Assembly (NCBI GenBank): GCA_002786025.1
Contig: NHNW01000014.1
Coordinates: 1-64,000, forward strand
Reading direction: 5' to 3'
Source: Zasmidium citrigriseum
Lineage: Eukaryota > Ascomycota > Dothideomycetes > Mycosphaerellales > Mycosphaerellaceae
Length of the DNA: 64,000 bases
Part shown: in pieces, positions 32,341-42,422 of the stretch
How positions within the stretch are numbered: the stretch's first letter is position 1
Layout of the letters: every line of letters begins with the position of its first letter
Position numbers and translations under genes: made by a program
Notes under the pieces: generated by a model
Seen by the model: only the letters and a program-made list of their open reading frames with translations
Database searches by the model: none
What the model was told of the DNA's origin: nothing

Positions 32341-33015
32341 TCACTCCTTCTTCTGAGCAAGTACCCAAAGAAACGGCACCGTCTTCTCCCCATCGACAGT
32401 CCTCACAACCTCCTCCTCGATCAACTCAAACCCAGCCTCTCTCACCATCTTCTTACTCTCCTCCACCCCAAATCCACTGCTAAACATATCAGCGCCAAGC
32501 CAATCCTTCATAATACTCCCCTCATCCTCCTTCTCATCGAAATTGATCAGCAGCCACCCTTTCGGCTTCAACCACTTCCACACCAACCTCAACATCTCAG
32601 GCTGCTCCTCCCTCGGCAAATGGAAAATCGAATGCAACGCCATCACAGCGTCAAACTTGTCATTCTCGAATTCCAGCTTCGCCATATCTCCCGAGACGAA
32701 CTCGACATTCTTATGCCCCGAGAGCTGGCCCTTCGCTATCCGAATCTGTGCGGGGGAAATGTCGTTCGCGATGATGTGTTTCACGTTAGGCGCGAGGTGG
32801 AGGGTTCCTGAGAGGCCATTTCCGCAGCCGAGTTCGAGGATTTGGGCGCTGCTGAGGGAGGGAAGAGCGGAGAGGAGCTTGTCTACCCAGATGAGCTTCG
32901 GGCTCGGGAGTTTGCTGATGAAGGCGAGGTAGGCGGGGGCAATTGCGTCGTAACTTGTTTTGACGAGTTCCTTCGGGTTTGAGATCTGGGTCGAAGACAT
33001 GGTTCTGGATGGCAT
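32341..33015 (-). CDS. class I SAM-dependent methyltransferase
   Basis: A single exon of 224 residues from the ATG at 33015; a second in-frame ATG lies five codons on. Motif I is ILELGCGNGLSG (about residues 59-70), followed by an acidic IIANDISPAQI and then FVSGDMAKLEF and FDAVMALHSIFHLP, as in methyltransferase domain families 11/25. The C-terminal strands (GWLLINFDEKED, PFLWVLAQ) complete the fold. No targeting signal. Substrate unknown, probably a small molecule. Confidence 0.9.
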   Translation of the reverse strand: MPSRTMSSTQISNPKELVKTSYDAIAPAYLAFISKLPSPKLIWVDKLLSALPSLSSAQILELGCGNGLSGTLHLAPNVKHIIANDISPAQIRIAKGQLSGHKNVEFVSGDMAKLEFENDKFDAVMALHSIFHLPREEQPEMLRLVWKWLKPKGWLLINFDEKEDEGSIMKDWLGADMFSSGFGVEESKKMVREAGFELIEEEVVRTVDGEKTVPFLWVLAQKKE

Positions 33016-33753
33016 GACAAGGTTTGATAGTGCAAGAAGGGTTGGGTTTCAGCTTCTGCTTCTTGAGGGAAGCTCTTTCCGGTGCTTGAATGGTCTCGTT
33101 GATGGTCCTTGCTGTCAATATGGCCGTCCTCTTCAGTCTGTTGACAGCAGCGCGTCGACTCTGGAAGTAGTGAACTTCGGCCTTTGAGAACCTCGCTCGT
33201 CTTTGGCCTCAAAAGTCAACGTGTTCATAATTATTTCATCATGCTCTTCGGACCAAGTTGCGGCCGACGCAGTCGATCCTTCCCGAGCTTCTCCACGAGC
33301 TGAACTTTAGCCCCTTCTCGCAGGGTGGGAGAGGATTGCTACAGTTCGACATCACCTTCGCCATCAGAATGAAAACTTTCCAGGCATGTACTGAGGTAAG
33401 AATATCTCCGAGTATTTTGCACGTGAGAAGATATCGTGCATTGGCCACGAGGCTTTGACTTTGACTTCACCTCCCATTCAACCAATGAGGTGGGACTTTC
33501 GTTGACTACACTTCGTCAGTGCATAGGAACGAGAGCTATCCTCGGCCGAACACCGCCTGCTACGACCATGACTTCTACTAGCTACCCAGCATATGAGGAT
33601 GGCACGGCCGAAGGCCGTTCGTTCGGACATAGAAGTAGAGAGCGCCGGCTCTCGACTTTTACATCTTAAGTGGAGCTGAAGTCAGACTCCGGCGAAGATC
33701 ATCAACCAGTCTTGCGACGATCCTGTCTAGATAGAGGCCTTCCAATACAGCCA
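33016..33753. promoter_or_regulatory. divergent upstream region with short uORF
   Basis: Between the methyltransferase (minus) and the transcription-factor-like gene (plus). An ATG at 33568 opens a 33-codon uORF ending at 33669, 84 bases before the main ATG. Apart from that nothing is recognised. Confidence 0.5.
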
Positions 33754-35337
33754 ATGTCTTTCATTCACGATAAAGTCCTGTTCGTGGAGCAGAACTCAGG
33801 TCGTTCGCGCTGCGACAGCGATCAGCTCAGTCGAGTCCGCAGTCATGTCCAGTCACTCGTTCAGAAGCGGCTGCGGTCAGAGAAGGAATGCCAGAAGAGC
33901 CTTCATCGAGACGACGACAAGATCTCGAAAAAGCACAGAACGAAAGACAAGTCAGACTCAAACCTCGGCGAAGACGCAAGCTCCTTGACCATCGTGCGAC
34001 AATCTGCAACACCATGCTTCCAGGTGCTCGATAACTCGACCGTCCAACGGACAATAGGTGGCCTCGACCCTTTCCAGAGCTTTCCAAACCAGATCGACAA
34101 GTCATTCGCCATCATCTTCGAACGATACTACCGTGGATATCGGTGGAAGAAGTACATGCCTGGTCTCTTCATTGAAACAGCCAGCACTCCTGCGTTGTAC
34201 CACAGCTTCTTAGCCATTGCATACAACATGTTTGCTCAGGACAAAGTTGCAGCTTTGGAGCATGAGATGCAGTCGGTTCAAACGATTTCTCAGGCGTTGA
34301 TGAAGACGACAGACTGCGCTGCTTCAGGCGCACTGAGCAGGGAGTCTTTGACATGGGCCATCTCACGTCTCGCTATGATTCGAGCCCAACAAGGAGACTG
34401 GAACACGGCACTGATGCACATCAATGCCTGTGCCCTGACATGCGACTCCATCGCCGACGTGGCAACCTACAAATTCGCAGCGCACATTCAATGCACCCAC
34501 AGCGTCCTGTTATTGTCGAGTCTCGGCCGCATCAACAGTGTCCTACCAAATCTTCGGAGGCCGTACGGTGACTTCGGTCGTTCGGCGCTAGCAGAAGTCG
34601 AGGCCTTGGGCTTTAAGTTGTCCCTTGGAACATTATTATCGCTCAGGAAGCAGAATCTGGAACCGGAATATCTGGACATCCTTTGCGCACTTGTGGCTCT
34701 GTGCGATCCGGCAACTCATGCAATATCCGGTCAAGACGCACACGCGGTGCATCAAGCCGTTGAACTCCTCAAGCTGGCCGTCCGTCTGGCAGAGATGATG
34801 TCCAAACAGCAAGATCGGTGTACTGATGAGCATGCAGAGCTAATGATCGAACTTCAGACCTGCATGCGCCTCGCCTCGTTCTTCTTTATTTTGTGTCCTT
34901 CTCCAGCCACCCGGTCTGCTTGCCAGGAGGTGCGACAGAGACTGACAGATGACTTGGTCGATTCAATCGCTGGAGGTCCGGATGTAGCCATGTCGCTCCT
35001 ATTGCTCTGGATACTCCTGGTCTGTGGCTCGTCCACGGCGAATCGTCCGGATAGACCATATTTCTTGAGCATGGTAAAGAGGCACTTCCCAATCATCGCG
35101 AACGCCACCGACTCTGCAATCGAAACTTGTAACATCAGTCTGCCGCTGCTTGGAGCTGGATTCGAGTCACCGGCTGACTATTGCTGGCGATTGAGCTCAA
35201 AGCCACAGACTTCGACATTACCAGTACTGTCTAGCAGTCTGGCTACGATAGCCCCTAAAATGCAGGACGAGTCTTCTTGTTCGTCTGAGCCCATTGCATT
35301 CTCTTTCAGCATCGAAGACGAGTTCATGTCGTTCTGA
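33754..35337 (+). CDS. fungal-specific transcription-factor-like protein (DUF3468-like)
   Basis: An intronless frame of 527 residues from the ATG at 33754 (MSFIHDKVLFVEQNSG); the open frame begins at a GTG 28 codons earlier. The N-terminal VLFVE...RVRSHVQSLVQKRLRSEK block is typical of fungal proteins with the Fungal_trans_2/DUF3468 region, many of which lack a Zn2Cys6 cluster; none is visible here. The middle has FERYYRGYRWKKYMPGLFIE and helical stretches (ALYHSFLAIAYNMFA, SRLAMIRAQQGDWNTALMHI) as in that family. The C-terminus is Ser-rich and acidic. Likely nuclear regulator; target unknown. Confidence 0.78.
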   Translation: MSFIHDKVLFVEQNSGRSRCDSDQLSRVRSHVQSLVQKRLRSEKECQKSLHRDDDKISKKHRTKDKSDSNLGEDASSLTIVRQSATPCFQVLDNSTVQRTIGGLDPFQSFPNQIDKSFAIIFERYYRGYRWKKYMPGLFIETASTPALYHSFLAIAYNMFAQDKVAALEHEMQSVQTISQALMKTTDCAASGALSRESLTWAISRLAMIRAQQGDWNTALMHINACALTCDSIADVATYKFAAHIQCTHSVLLLSSLGRINSVLPNLRRPYGDFGRSALAEVEALGFKLSLGTLLSLRKQNLEPEYLDILCALVALCDPATHAISGQDAHAVHQAVELLKLAVRLAEMMSKQQDRCTDEHAELMIELQTCMRLASFFFILCPSPATRSACQEVRQRLTDDLVDSIAGGPDVAMSLLLLWILLVCGSSTANRPDRPYFLSMVKRHFPIIANATDSAIETCNISLPLLGAGFESPADYCWRLSSKPQTSTLPVLSSSLATIAPKMQDESSCSSEPIAFSFSIEDEFMSF

Positions 35338-35936
35338 GCCTGCAAGCAAGAGGGGCTGTGAGAATCTTGATCTTGATGCTATTCAGTCCTTGAACATGGG
35401 CCCCATGGAGCCGATGACAGAATACCTGAAAATGGACAACTCGGCGAGGAGATGATCCCAATGGCCATGTTCAACCTGAAAGTACGAAGTCCCCAGAAAA
35501 GCGTCTCCAACTCCAAAAGAAAAGACGGCTAACATGCCGCTAGTCGCAACAAAAATAGGAGACGCCAAGGCGAAACAGACCCGGAATTTGATGGAACCGG
35601 TCCATCAAAGTCGCCAAACATTCACTGACAGGGGTGGAAATGACGTACGGCTTTTCCATGGCATCTCGTGACACCCCCTGCTATACCAATATCGGCTCGT
35701 CAAGACACCAATGGCTTCTCCCGCCGGCTTTTACCAGTACGATGGAGGGTTCTGGGCGAGGGTACCGGTATACGAGAGAGGTGATGTGACGCTATGGTAC
35801 CACGATGCTTGGCTGGCATGAGAGACGAGATATAAAGGACTCTCTTTCGCCACCAGGAGAGCCTGTCCATCAAACCTCGCAAACTCAATCACATCCCTAC
35901 AACTCTATCCCAACCTCACCTCAAACGCCGGCCAAG
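35338..35936 (+). promoter_or_regulatory. upstream region of AA1-like gene with TATA box
   Basis: A tataaagg element at 35831-35838 lies 106 bases before the start codon at 35937, followed by a C/A-rich leader (cacatccctacaactctatc), a typical fungal promoter layout. Confidence 0.6.
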
Positions 35937-36472
35937 ATGCAGCTCATCACCGCCCTCGCCTCCATCGCCGCTCTGGCCGCCCCCTCCCTGGCCGTCGCCA
36001 TTCCCCAAACCGACGCCGCCACGGGTCTCCCTCAATACTACCACTGGAACGTGACAAACTGGGAGGCAGGCTGTGCCCGCGCCGGCTGCACGTACGGCTT
36101 CAACGTAACAGGCCACAAAGACGGAATCTACCCTGGCTTCCTCGCATACTGCGGCGGCGACGACACCGGCTACTTCAGGGACTGCGACGTTCTTGAGGGC
36201 GTTTCGACCAGTGGCATTCCCTCTGTTTCGGCCAGCCTTCTTCCCAGCACTCAGGATGGCATCGCGGCTATGAGCGTTAGCCTGAGCTTTACGGATGCTG
36301 ATACCTTGTAAGTGGTTTCTCAACGACTAATGTGGTGTACATGACTAACGATCGCGACAGGATCACCCACAACATCACTGGCAGGCACAACGCCACTTAC
36401 AACGCTTTCGTTGCTCCTCGCACCAACTTCTCTATCTTCGTGGAGGACATGTCCGTTACTCAGGTTCTCTAG
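35937..36472 (+). CDS. small secreted AA1-like (Alt a 1 fold) protein
   Basis: Exons 35937-36307 and 36361-36472 around a 53-base intron (GTAAGT...GACAG) give 160 residues. The signal peptide is MQLITALASIAALAAPSLAV. The mature protein starts with a YYHWNVTNWEAGCARAGCTY segment and carries four cysteines (GC, GC, YC, DC) and four or more N-glycosylation sites; it ends FSIFVEDMSVTQVL. This matches the AA1-like domain family of secreted beta-barrel proteins, including Alt a 1-related allergens and effectors. Role unknown; candidate apoplastic protein. It is convergent with the nitrilase gene. Confidence 0.82.
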
Positions 36473-36628
36473 ATTGCCAGAGATCAGACACTCGAATTGA
36501 TCTGCCAAGACATCAAATGTATCGATAGTGTATTTTAGCATTCAAAAGAACTTTGAAAAGTCCTATCCATTTCCCGTTTGTAAAGAGCGGAGATCCATCC
36601 ATCGACTATCTCACAAAATCACGACCTT

Positions 36629-37802
36629 CTACTCCTCCGCCGCATTCAAACCCTCCTCATCAATCGGCTTATTCAACCCAACCCTCTCCATCGTACTAAC
36701 AACCTCATGCATCCCACTCCCCGTAACGCGACTAACACAACTCTTCCGATCCGTATCAACAACCAACCTAATCAAATCGGGCCTCATATAATGGCCCCCA
36801 AAATCATTCAAAGCCTTACTGAGATGCGTCTCATCCAGATCAATATCCACAAACACCAAACCCTCGAAGTCCTCCGAGGGTTTCGCGACGAGAAGCTGGC
36901 CGTCAGGGCCGTAGATCCGCGTGTTGCCGTTGTAGATGTGGTTGTCTTCGGGCTCTTTGCCGGGGGGCGTTTGGAGGCGGACGCCGGCGGCGGAGATCAT
37001 TTGGAAGGGGGCGAGGGTGTAGGAGCCTGTTTCGATGGCGTAGGCGGGGGTTACGATGTCGGAGTTGGCGTCGGAGATGTTGGTGTAGGGGTCGGGGTGT
37101 TTGAGGGTTGTAGCGTGGGGGTAGATGGGCCTGGTATCGTGATCAGTCTCGGATTTGAAGTGGTTTGTGCTGATGACTTACCATGCGGCGACGTGGACTT
37201 GCTCGCCGAGGGAAACGGCGTAGGCCTTGAGGAAGGGATTCATGTTCTCCCAGCAGTTCAAATGTCCAATCCTCCCAATCTCCGTATCAACAACCATAGC
37301 AGTCGTATCCCCCGTCCCATCCCCATAAACCAGACGCTCAACATGCGTAGCCCGAATCTTACGACGATGGTTGATGACCTTGCCCGTAGGATCGATCATA
37401 ACCTGAGAAGTGTACAAACTGTTGAGATCGACCTCAGAGTATCCCAAAGAGACGAAGATCGAGTTCTTCTTCGCAGCTGCACGAATGCGGTGCATCTCGG
37501 GGGAGTCGCTTGGAAGACTGTTCTCGCGGTACTTCTTGAGGAGAGGGAGGCTTTCTTGGTAGTTGACTCGCCACATCCAGTAGGGGTAGCCTGGGATCCC
37601 TATAGCCCAAATATGTCAGCGTCCTGTGAAGAAGATAGAATATCAATTGCGTACACAACTCCGGGAAGGCAATGAGCTTGCATCCTGCTTTGCCCGCCTC
37701 ATTGATCCAGTGAATCGTCTTCTGGACAGAGAGCTCAAGATTGAGCCAGCCAGGCTCAGCATTGACCGCAGCGGCCTTGTACTTGCGGATCGTAGCGACC
37801 AT
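36629..37802 (-). CDS. fungal nitrilase, cyanide hydratase type
   Basis: Three exons (37802-37655, 37599-37182, 37130-36629) with introns of 55 and 51 bases give 355 residues. The sequence follows fungal cyanide hydratases closely: [14 protein letters not shown] at the start, [48 protein letters not shown] and [13 protein letters not shown]. The catalytic triad is Glu48, Lys130 and Cys165. Cyanide hydratase converts HCN to formamide, forms helical filaments and protects fungi on cyanogenic plants; an aliphatic nitrilase activity cannot be excluded. Intron 1 splits the Trp codon after PEL, so the exon sequence alone looks truncated. An ATG at 37895 would add 31 residues and is less likely. Confidence 0.93.
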
Positions 37803-38788
37803 TTCGAAATCTGTCTGAAAACGAAGTTGTCGAAGTGAGGTTGTAGCTGGATCGAATGCGTTGATCTGCTGGATGTCTCGTCCTCTCAGCGACATTTCCA
37901 CCTCTTATAATTTCCATCGCGACCTCAATGCTACAACCTCGTGCTTCCATTGCGGAACAGACATCCCGCTCGTTGCATAGGGTTTCTTCAGGGATGTTGT
38001 CGATTTCGGTATCGCCGCTGGAGACACCCCTGTTAGGGCAGCTTCGTCAGAGACGCTCGCTGTGGAACCGCTGCTCTATAAGCGGGACACAACGTCCCGA
38101 ATGGAGCGTTGAGGAGGAGAAACCTGCAATTGTCAGACCACAAGAATGACAAACATTGCACACCAGCGTCGCAGATGCAGTATCGAGCGAAGAGCGAATA
38201 TTCAATGGTCGGACCCAGCCAGCTTTCTGCGAGTTGATGAAGCGCTGGCTTCGATCTGCATTGGCCAGATGAGGAGATATGCAAGAAAAACATACGCGAA
38301 TTGCGGAAGAAGACGGGAATGCAGGCAAAGGAGATTGCATCGCCGGGACACCTTGATCGAACGTACGTACCTCTTTTGATCTTGACGAAGTCGAGCACCT
38401 GTCCTTCTTGTTCTTGGTAAAGATACTGGACTCCAGGTGGTCGATCCATATTGAGCCTGTAACGCTCCACAATACCGGCAGCGGGTGTCTGCTTTTGACA
38501 AGAACAGTGTTCCATTCGTGCATTTCAAGAAACTCTCTGTTTACGGTGAGTGACCTTTCGTGGAAGTCTCGGACCAAAAATTGGCTGAAGACCTGCTAGA
38601 TCCCGGCGCCATGGCTAACCTCGTGAAGCATGGTTCAGCTGCACACCAGAAGACAATAGAAGTTTTGCTGCGGAATAATCAGTGCTCCCAAGTGGACCGG
38701 TGCTCATGTCACCTGCCGCCACCGTTTCCCGTAACTCCTCGCTAATCCGTCAAAATACCATGCCTCTTGAGATGACAGTACTCACAAG
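37803..38788. other. intergenic, no gene seen
   Basis: About 1 kb between the nitrilase start and the bub3 stop. Several overlapping 100-170 codon frames exist but have no family features. Confidence 0.45.
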
Positions 38789-39877
38789 TTACTTCTCCTT
38801 CGGCGGTTTGGCCTTCACCGGCTTGGCCTCAGTATCCGTCAGCTCCCGCACGTACAGCTTGATGAGGTTCGTGTCGGCCTCCTCCTCTTCTTTGCCCTCT
38901 TCGAAACCAGGCGACACGCCAATAGCCAGATTCTTGCCATCATGGCTGAAGTCAATGGCCGCAATGCTGGCTTCCAGCTTGACATACTGTCTGATTCTCC
39001 TCTTCGTCTTGGCATCCCACAAAGCAACACCTCCGTCTCCTCCAGCAGTCGCAAACGTCCCATGCACAGGATGGTAGGCAAGGGCATTGACCGGGTGTAC
39101 GATCTCCCACTCGCAGTTCTCGCCCTTGTCATTGACGCCGGGTGTTCTGACTCTGTGGCACTTGAACGCATACGCCTCTTTCTCCCGCGCCGGATCGAGG
39201 TATTCCACGGCTACCCGGCCCTCGATGCTGCCACTTGAGAATCCAGTACCGTCGGGCATGCTGGCGATGCTGCGGGTCATGTTTTTCAGGTTGCTGATTC
39301 GCTGCTGCCATGGCTCGACGGTGAGTGGTTCTCGCATTCCTTCGGTGCTGCCGGCTTGCGAGATGAGGTCTTTGAGGGCGGAGAGGTCGTAGACGTGGAG
39401 GTTTCGTTCTGACATGGCGACAACCAATCGATCCGACGTGAGCGTCATGGCGAAGGGTTTGGCGATGAGCTTTACGGGCACGTAGGCGTTGTTGTTGGGG
39501 TTGTGTATGTGTATTGTGCAGTCCCAGCTGGTGGAGATGACAATGTCGTGCTCTTTGCTGTAGGCGACCTTGTTGGCGGCCTGGTCGTGGCTGCTCATGA
39601 CGGTTCTGCTGTCTTCTCCTTCATGAACGCTGTACTTGGCGACGTCCTGGTCAATACCCACTGCAAAGAATGTTGAAGCGTCTGCGCCCCAGCAGACATC
39701 GAGAATCGGCGCATCACATTGAATTGTCTTGTGGTGCGTGAAGCCTTCGTCGCCTCGCTGATAGATGTGCACTGCGCTGTCCCATGAGCCCACCAGCAGT
39801 GAGTTGTCGTCGGGCGAGAAGCGCACGCACGAGATCGCGTCGGTCGGAGGATTGGGAATCTGTTTGATTACACTCAT
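38789..39877 (-). CDS. bub3: spindle checkpoint protein BUB3
   Basis: An intronless frame of 362 residues. WD40 beta-propeller with blades such as AISCVRFSPDDNSLLVGSWD near the N-terminus and NALAYHPVHGTFATAGGDG near residue 270. The stretch SSGSIEGRVAVEYLDP followed by YAFKCHR is specific to the BUB3/RAE1 branch and favours BUB3. It binds kinetochore MELT motifs and BUB1/MAD3 in the mitotic checkpoint. The C-terminus is Lys/Pro-rich. Confidence 0.92.
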   Translation of the reverse strand: MSVIKQIPNPPTDAISCVRFSPDDNSLLVGSWDSAVHIYQRGDEGFTHHKTIQCDAPILDVCWGADASTFFAVGIDQDVAKYSVHEGEDSRTVMSSHDQAANKVAYSKEHDIVISTSWDCTIHIHNPNNNAYVPVKLIAKPFAMTLTSDRLVVAMSERNLHVYDLSALKDLISQAGSTEGMREPLTVEPWQQRISNLKNMTRSIASMPDGTGFSSGSIEGRVAVEYLDPAREKEAYAFKCHRVRTPGVNDKGENCEWEIVHPVNALAYHPVHGTFATAGGDGGVALWDAKTKRRIRQYVKLEASIAAIDFSHDGKNLAIGVSPGFEEGKEEEEADTNLIKLYVRELTDTEAKPVKAKPPKEK

Positions 39878-40305
39878 GGTGGTCGAGTATGCCGGCGAGT
39901 CGTTGTGGTTTGTTGATTCAAATGTTTACTTTCGATGTCAAGCGCGGAAGTGGTCTAGTCCGGGGATGGCCAGCTTTTCTGTCAGTAGCAGAGTGTCCCA
40001 CCATATTACGGAGTTAGTGTCTTTCACATGCCAGAGCCGCTAGCGCAGAAGCTTGGCGGAACAGGGCTCTTATGGGGATTGCAAAGATGATTGGTGAGGA
40101 GACTACTTTGGGTATGTTGGTAGCTTTGGAGAGAGTAGTGTTGTCCGAGGAGGACAATGCTGCCAACTAGAAGTTTAGCGCAGCGCTATCTCAATGCAAC
40201 TCCACAAGTTCTGAGCCACGAGTCGCACTTACAGCCCTCTTTGCCTTCCTTGTCGGAGTGAGAGAAAATGGGCTTTAAGACCTTCACAATCCAGAGTTCC
40301 GACTG
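39878..40305. promoter_or_regulatory. upstream region of bub3
   Basis: 430 bases between bub3 and the 3' end of the F-box gene. No distinct element recognised. Confidence 0.45.
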
Positions 40306-42159
40306 TCAGGTCACATCAGACCGGTTCTCACCAGCACTATCCAAGCAAAGCGGAAAACTATGCCAATCATCCTTCCAATAACTACCAGGCCGCTTCTCCG
40401 GCCACAAACGCCGAAAGACATCTTCAATCGTCGGATCAAGTTCCGTGCAAAGTCTATGATGTCTGGACGGATATGGCAGTTGCCTAACTTGAAGACCATC
40501 CTTCGGCAGCCCCAGACCTTTCTTGACCAGCCAACGGCGCTGCAGTTCGTGTCTGAACGGTGCAGCTATGGACGATGGGAGACGAGCATTTCCGAAGAAC
40601 TCGCCGCCCTCAGTCCGAAGGGACATGCGAATGAGAGGAAAGGCCCGGTCTGGCTTCGCTCCGGCGGTTTCAAGGAAGATCGCGCGGGCCAGATCGGCGT
40701 CGAGGGCACTGTTGATCAATTTTGTCCGGATGTGGCCCTTGCGAAGCGGTATGAGTGTTGATAGATTCAGGTCGATTGCTTCCATGTCAAAGTCGTCCAG
40801 ACTTGATGTATCGGCGTTGGCTTCTTTGCTGGAGGTTGCGGCCTCAGGATTGGCAATATCATACGAGGTGTTCAACGTCAAGTCCAGAGTCTGTAGCCTA
40901 GGGATACGACCAAGGCTACGATAGATTTCGACTTCGTCTGCATCACCGAGCGTCCGATGGATGGTTACGCGCAATACCTCCAAGAGGACACACTGACGTT
41001 GCAGTAAGGATGCACCTTCGCCATCGAGAATAAAGCCACTCAAGTCCTTTCCTTTAGGCAAAAGATGGAGTCTGGTCAATGTCGAGCCATGATGCTCGAG
41101 AGCTCGAAACAGACTGCGCTTCGTGAGATTGCCATTTATCCGCAACGCAACGAGCGAGGGAAGGCTACAAAGCAGTTGGTACTGCGGTGATAGTACATCT
41201 TCAGGCGATTGTGAATCCTCGGATAGTCGTACATCCAGCGTTCTCAGCTTTTCAAAAGATAGTCCAACCAAGAATCCCACGGCATCGCTTTTACAGTATC
41301 CATCAAGAACCAAATGTTCCAAGACGGCGAATTGGGTGATTCTACTCCATTCCTCCAGCTCTCTCCTCTCAATGGACGTATTAGAAATCTGCAGCCCTCT
41401 CAACCCTGTTGGAGATTGTCGTGATGAATCGGCAACCTCGTTCATCCATTGCATAGCATACGGTCCAGTCGACAAATCGTATGAGCTTGCCGTGCTCTGG
41501 AACAGCCGAATGTATCGCAAGTTCGGAGACAAGCCGCCAGCCTGGGTGATCAAGTCTCTCGCTATCGAAGAAACATCATCGTAGCGGATTCCCTGGATCC
41601 GGTAAAACCATACGCTATAAATATTCGGGGATTTGATCAAAGCAAGTTCATGTTCTGTGAAGGTGGAAGGATTGTCTCCGCCAAGGGGCCAGCATCTGAT
41701 ATGTAGTCTGCACGAGGCGAGGTGGTCGTTCTCTGAGAGTGTTCGGAGTAGGTATGGGGTGGCCTGTTCCGGATCCGCGACGACCAAGTCTCTCAGAGAA
41801 GGCAGTATTTGAAGAAGACTCCCTAAGATGATTTCAGTGTCTCCAAGATGAGCTGGCGCCTCTCTTGTTAAAGCATCACCGCTGAAGGTGCTGATTCCTG
41901 CGAGTGGGTCCTCTTCGACTGGCCTGCTGTATCTCTCGACCTTCAAACACCGGACGTATGTGGCGTACGATGTCCGCTCCAGCAGTTCGCACAGCTCGAG
42001 CGCATTGCAAGCATGTCTGAGACGGACAGTCTCGAAGAGCCATCGTGCAACAGATGAGCGGCATTGAGAGCTCACGAGTGAAACGATTCGAAGGCTTGTG
42101 TTGTCCAGGTATTGGCCGATGTGTGCGAGAAGCTCTGTAGGAAGTTCGGTGAGAGGCAT
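40306..42159 (-). CDS. F-box protein with LRR-like helical/strand repeats
   Basis: An intronless frame of 617 residues. The N-terminal F-box is ELPTELLAHIGQYLDNTSLR and following (about residues 4-45, ending RWLFETVRL). Downstream there are irregular leucine-rich units (LRDLVVADPEQ, LEHLVLDGYC, LRTLDVRLSED, LVALRINGN, LQTLDLTLN), as in fungal F-box/LRR proteins. It is presumably a substrate receptor of an SCF ubiquitin ligase. Substrate unknown. It lies just 3' of the polysaccharide locus but has no evident link to it. Confidence 0.88.
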   Translation of the reverse strand: MPLTELPTELLAHIGQYLDNTSLRIVSLVSSQCRSSVARWLFETVRLRHACNALELCELLERTSYATYVRCLKVERYSRPVEEDPLAGISTFSGDALTREAPAHLGDTEIILGSLLQILPSLRDLVVADPEQATPYLLRTLSENDHLASCRLHIRCWPLGGDNPSTFTEHELALIKSPNIYSVWFYRIQGIRYDDVSSIARDLITQAGGLSPNLRYIRLFQSTASSYDLSTGPYAMQWMNEVADSSRQSPTGLRGLQISNTSIERRELEEWSRITQFAVLEHLVLDGYCKSDAVGFLVGLSFEKLRTLDVRLSEDSQSPEDVLSPQYQLLCSLPSLVALRINGNLTKRSLFRALEHHGSTLTRLHLLPKGKDLSGFILDGEGASLLQRQCVLLEVLRVTIHRTLGDADEVEIYRSLGRIPRLQTLDLTLNTSYDIANPEAATSSKEANADTSSLDDFDMEAIDLNLSTLIPLRKGHIRTKLINSALDADLARAIFLETAGAKPDRAFPLIRMSLRTEGGEFFGNARLPSSIAAPFRHELQRRWLVKKGLGLPKDGLQVRQLPYPSRHHRLCTELDPTIEDVFRRLWPEKRPGSYWKDDWHSFPLCLDSAGENRSDVT

Positions 42160-42422
42160 TCGGTCTGTGCTCAGTAGGCGGTCGTTGCGTGATGTGAGTG
42201 GACGATAACTTTATGTTGGTAGGTGTGATTAGGGAGAACGTACACAAGCACAGGTGCAGGCGGCTAGGCAACAGCTCTCGCATGCAGCCCGAGCTCAGCT
42301 CCTCGCCAAGATCGGTCTATGATGAAAAGGAGGAGGATATACAGATATCAATAGAACTTGACGCTATCGTTGTGTACGTACAATCTTTGAAACTTCACAA
42401 CCACCCTGACGATAAACAACAC
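42160..42422. other. short intergenic
   Basis: Upstream of the F-box gene and 3' flank of the GH16-like/acyltransferase gene. Nothing seen. Confidence 0.4.

Noticed and set aside
36707..37675. 322-codon plus-strand frame
   Set aside because: Antisense to the nitrilase gene, with a Gly/Val repetitive translation caused by codon bias; spans both of its introns.
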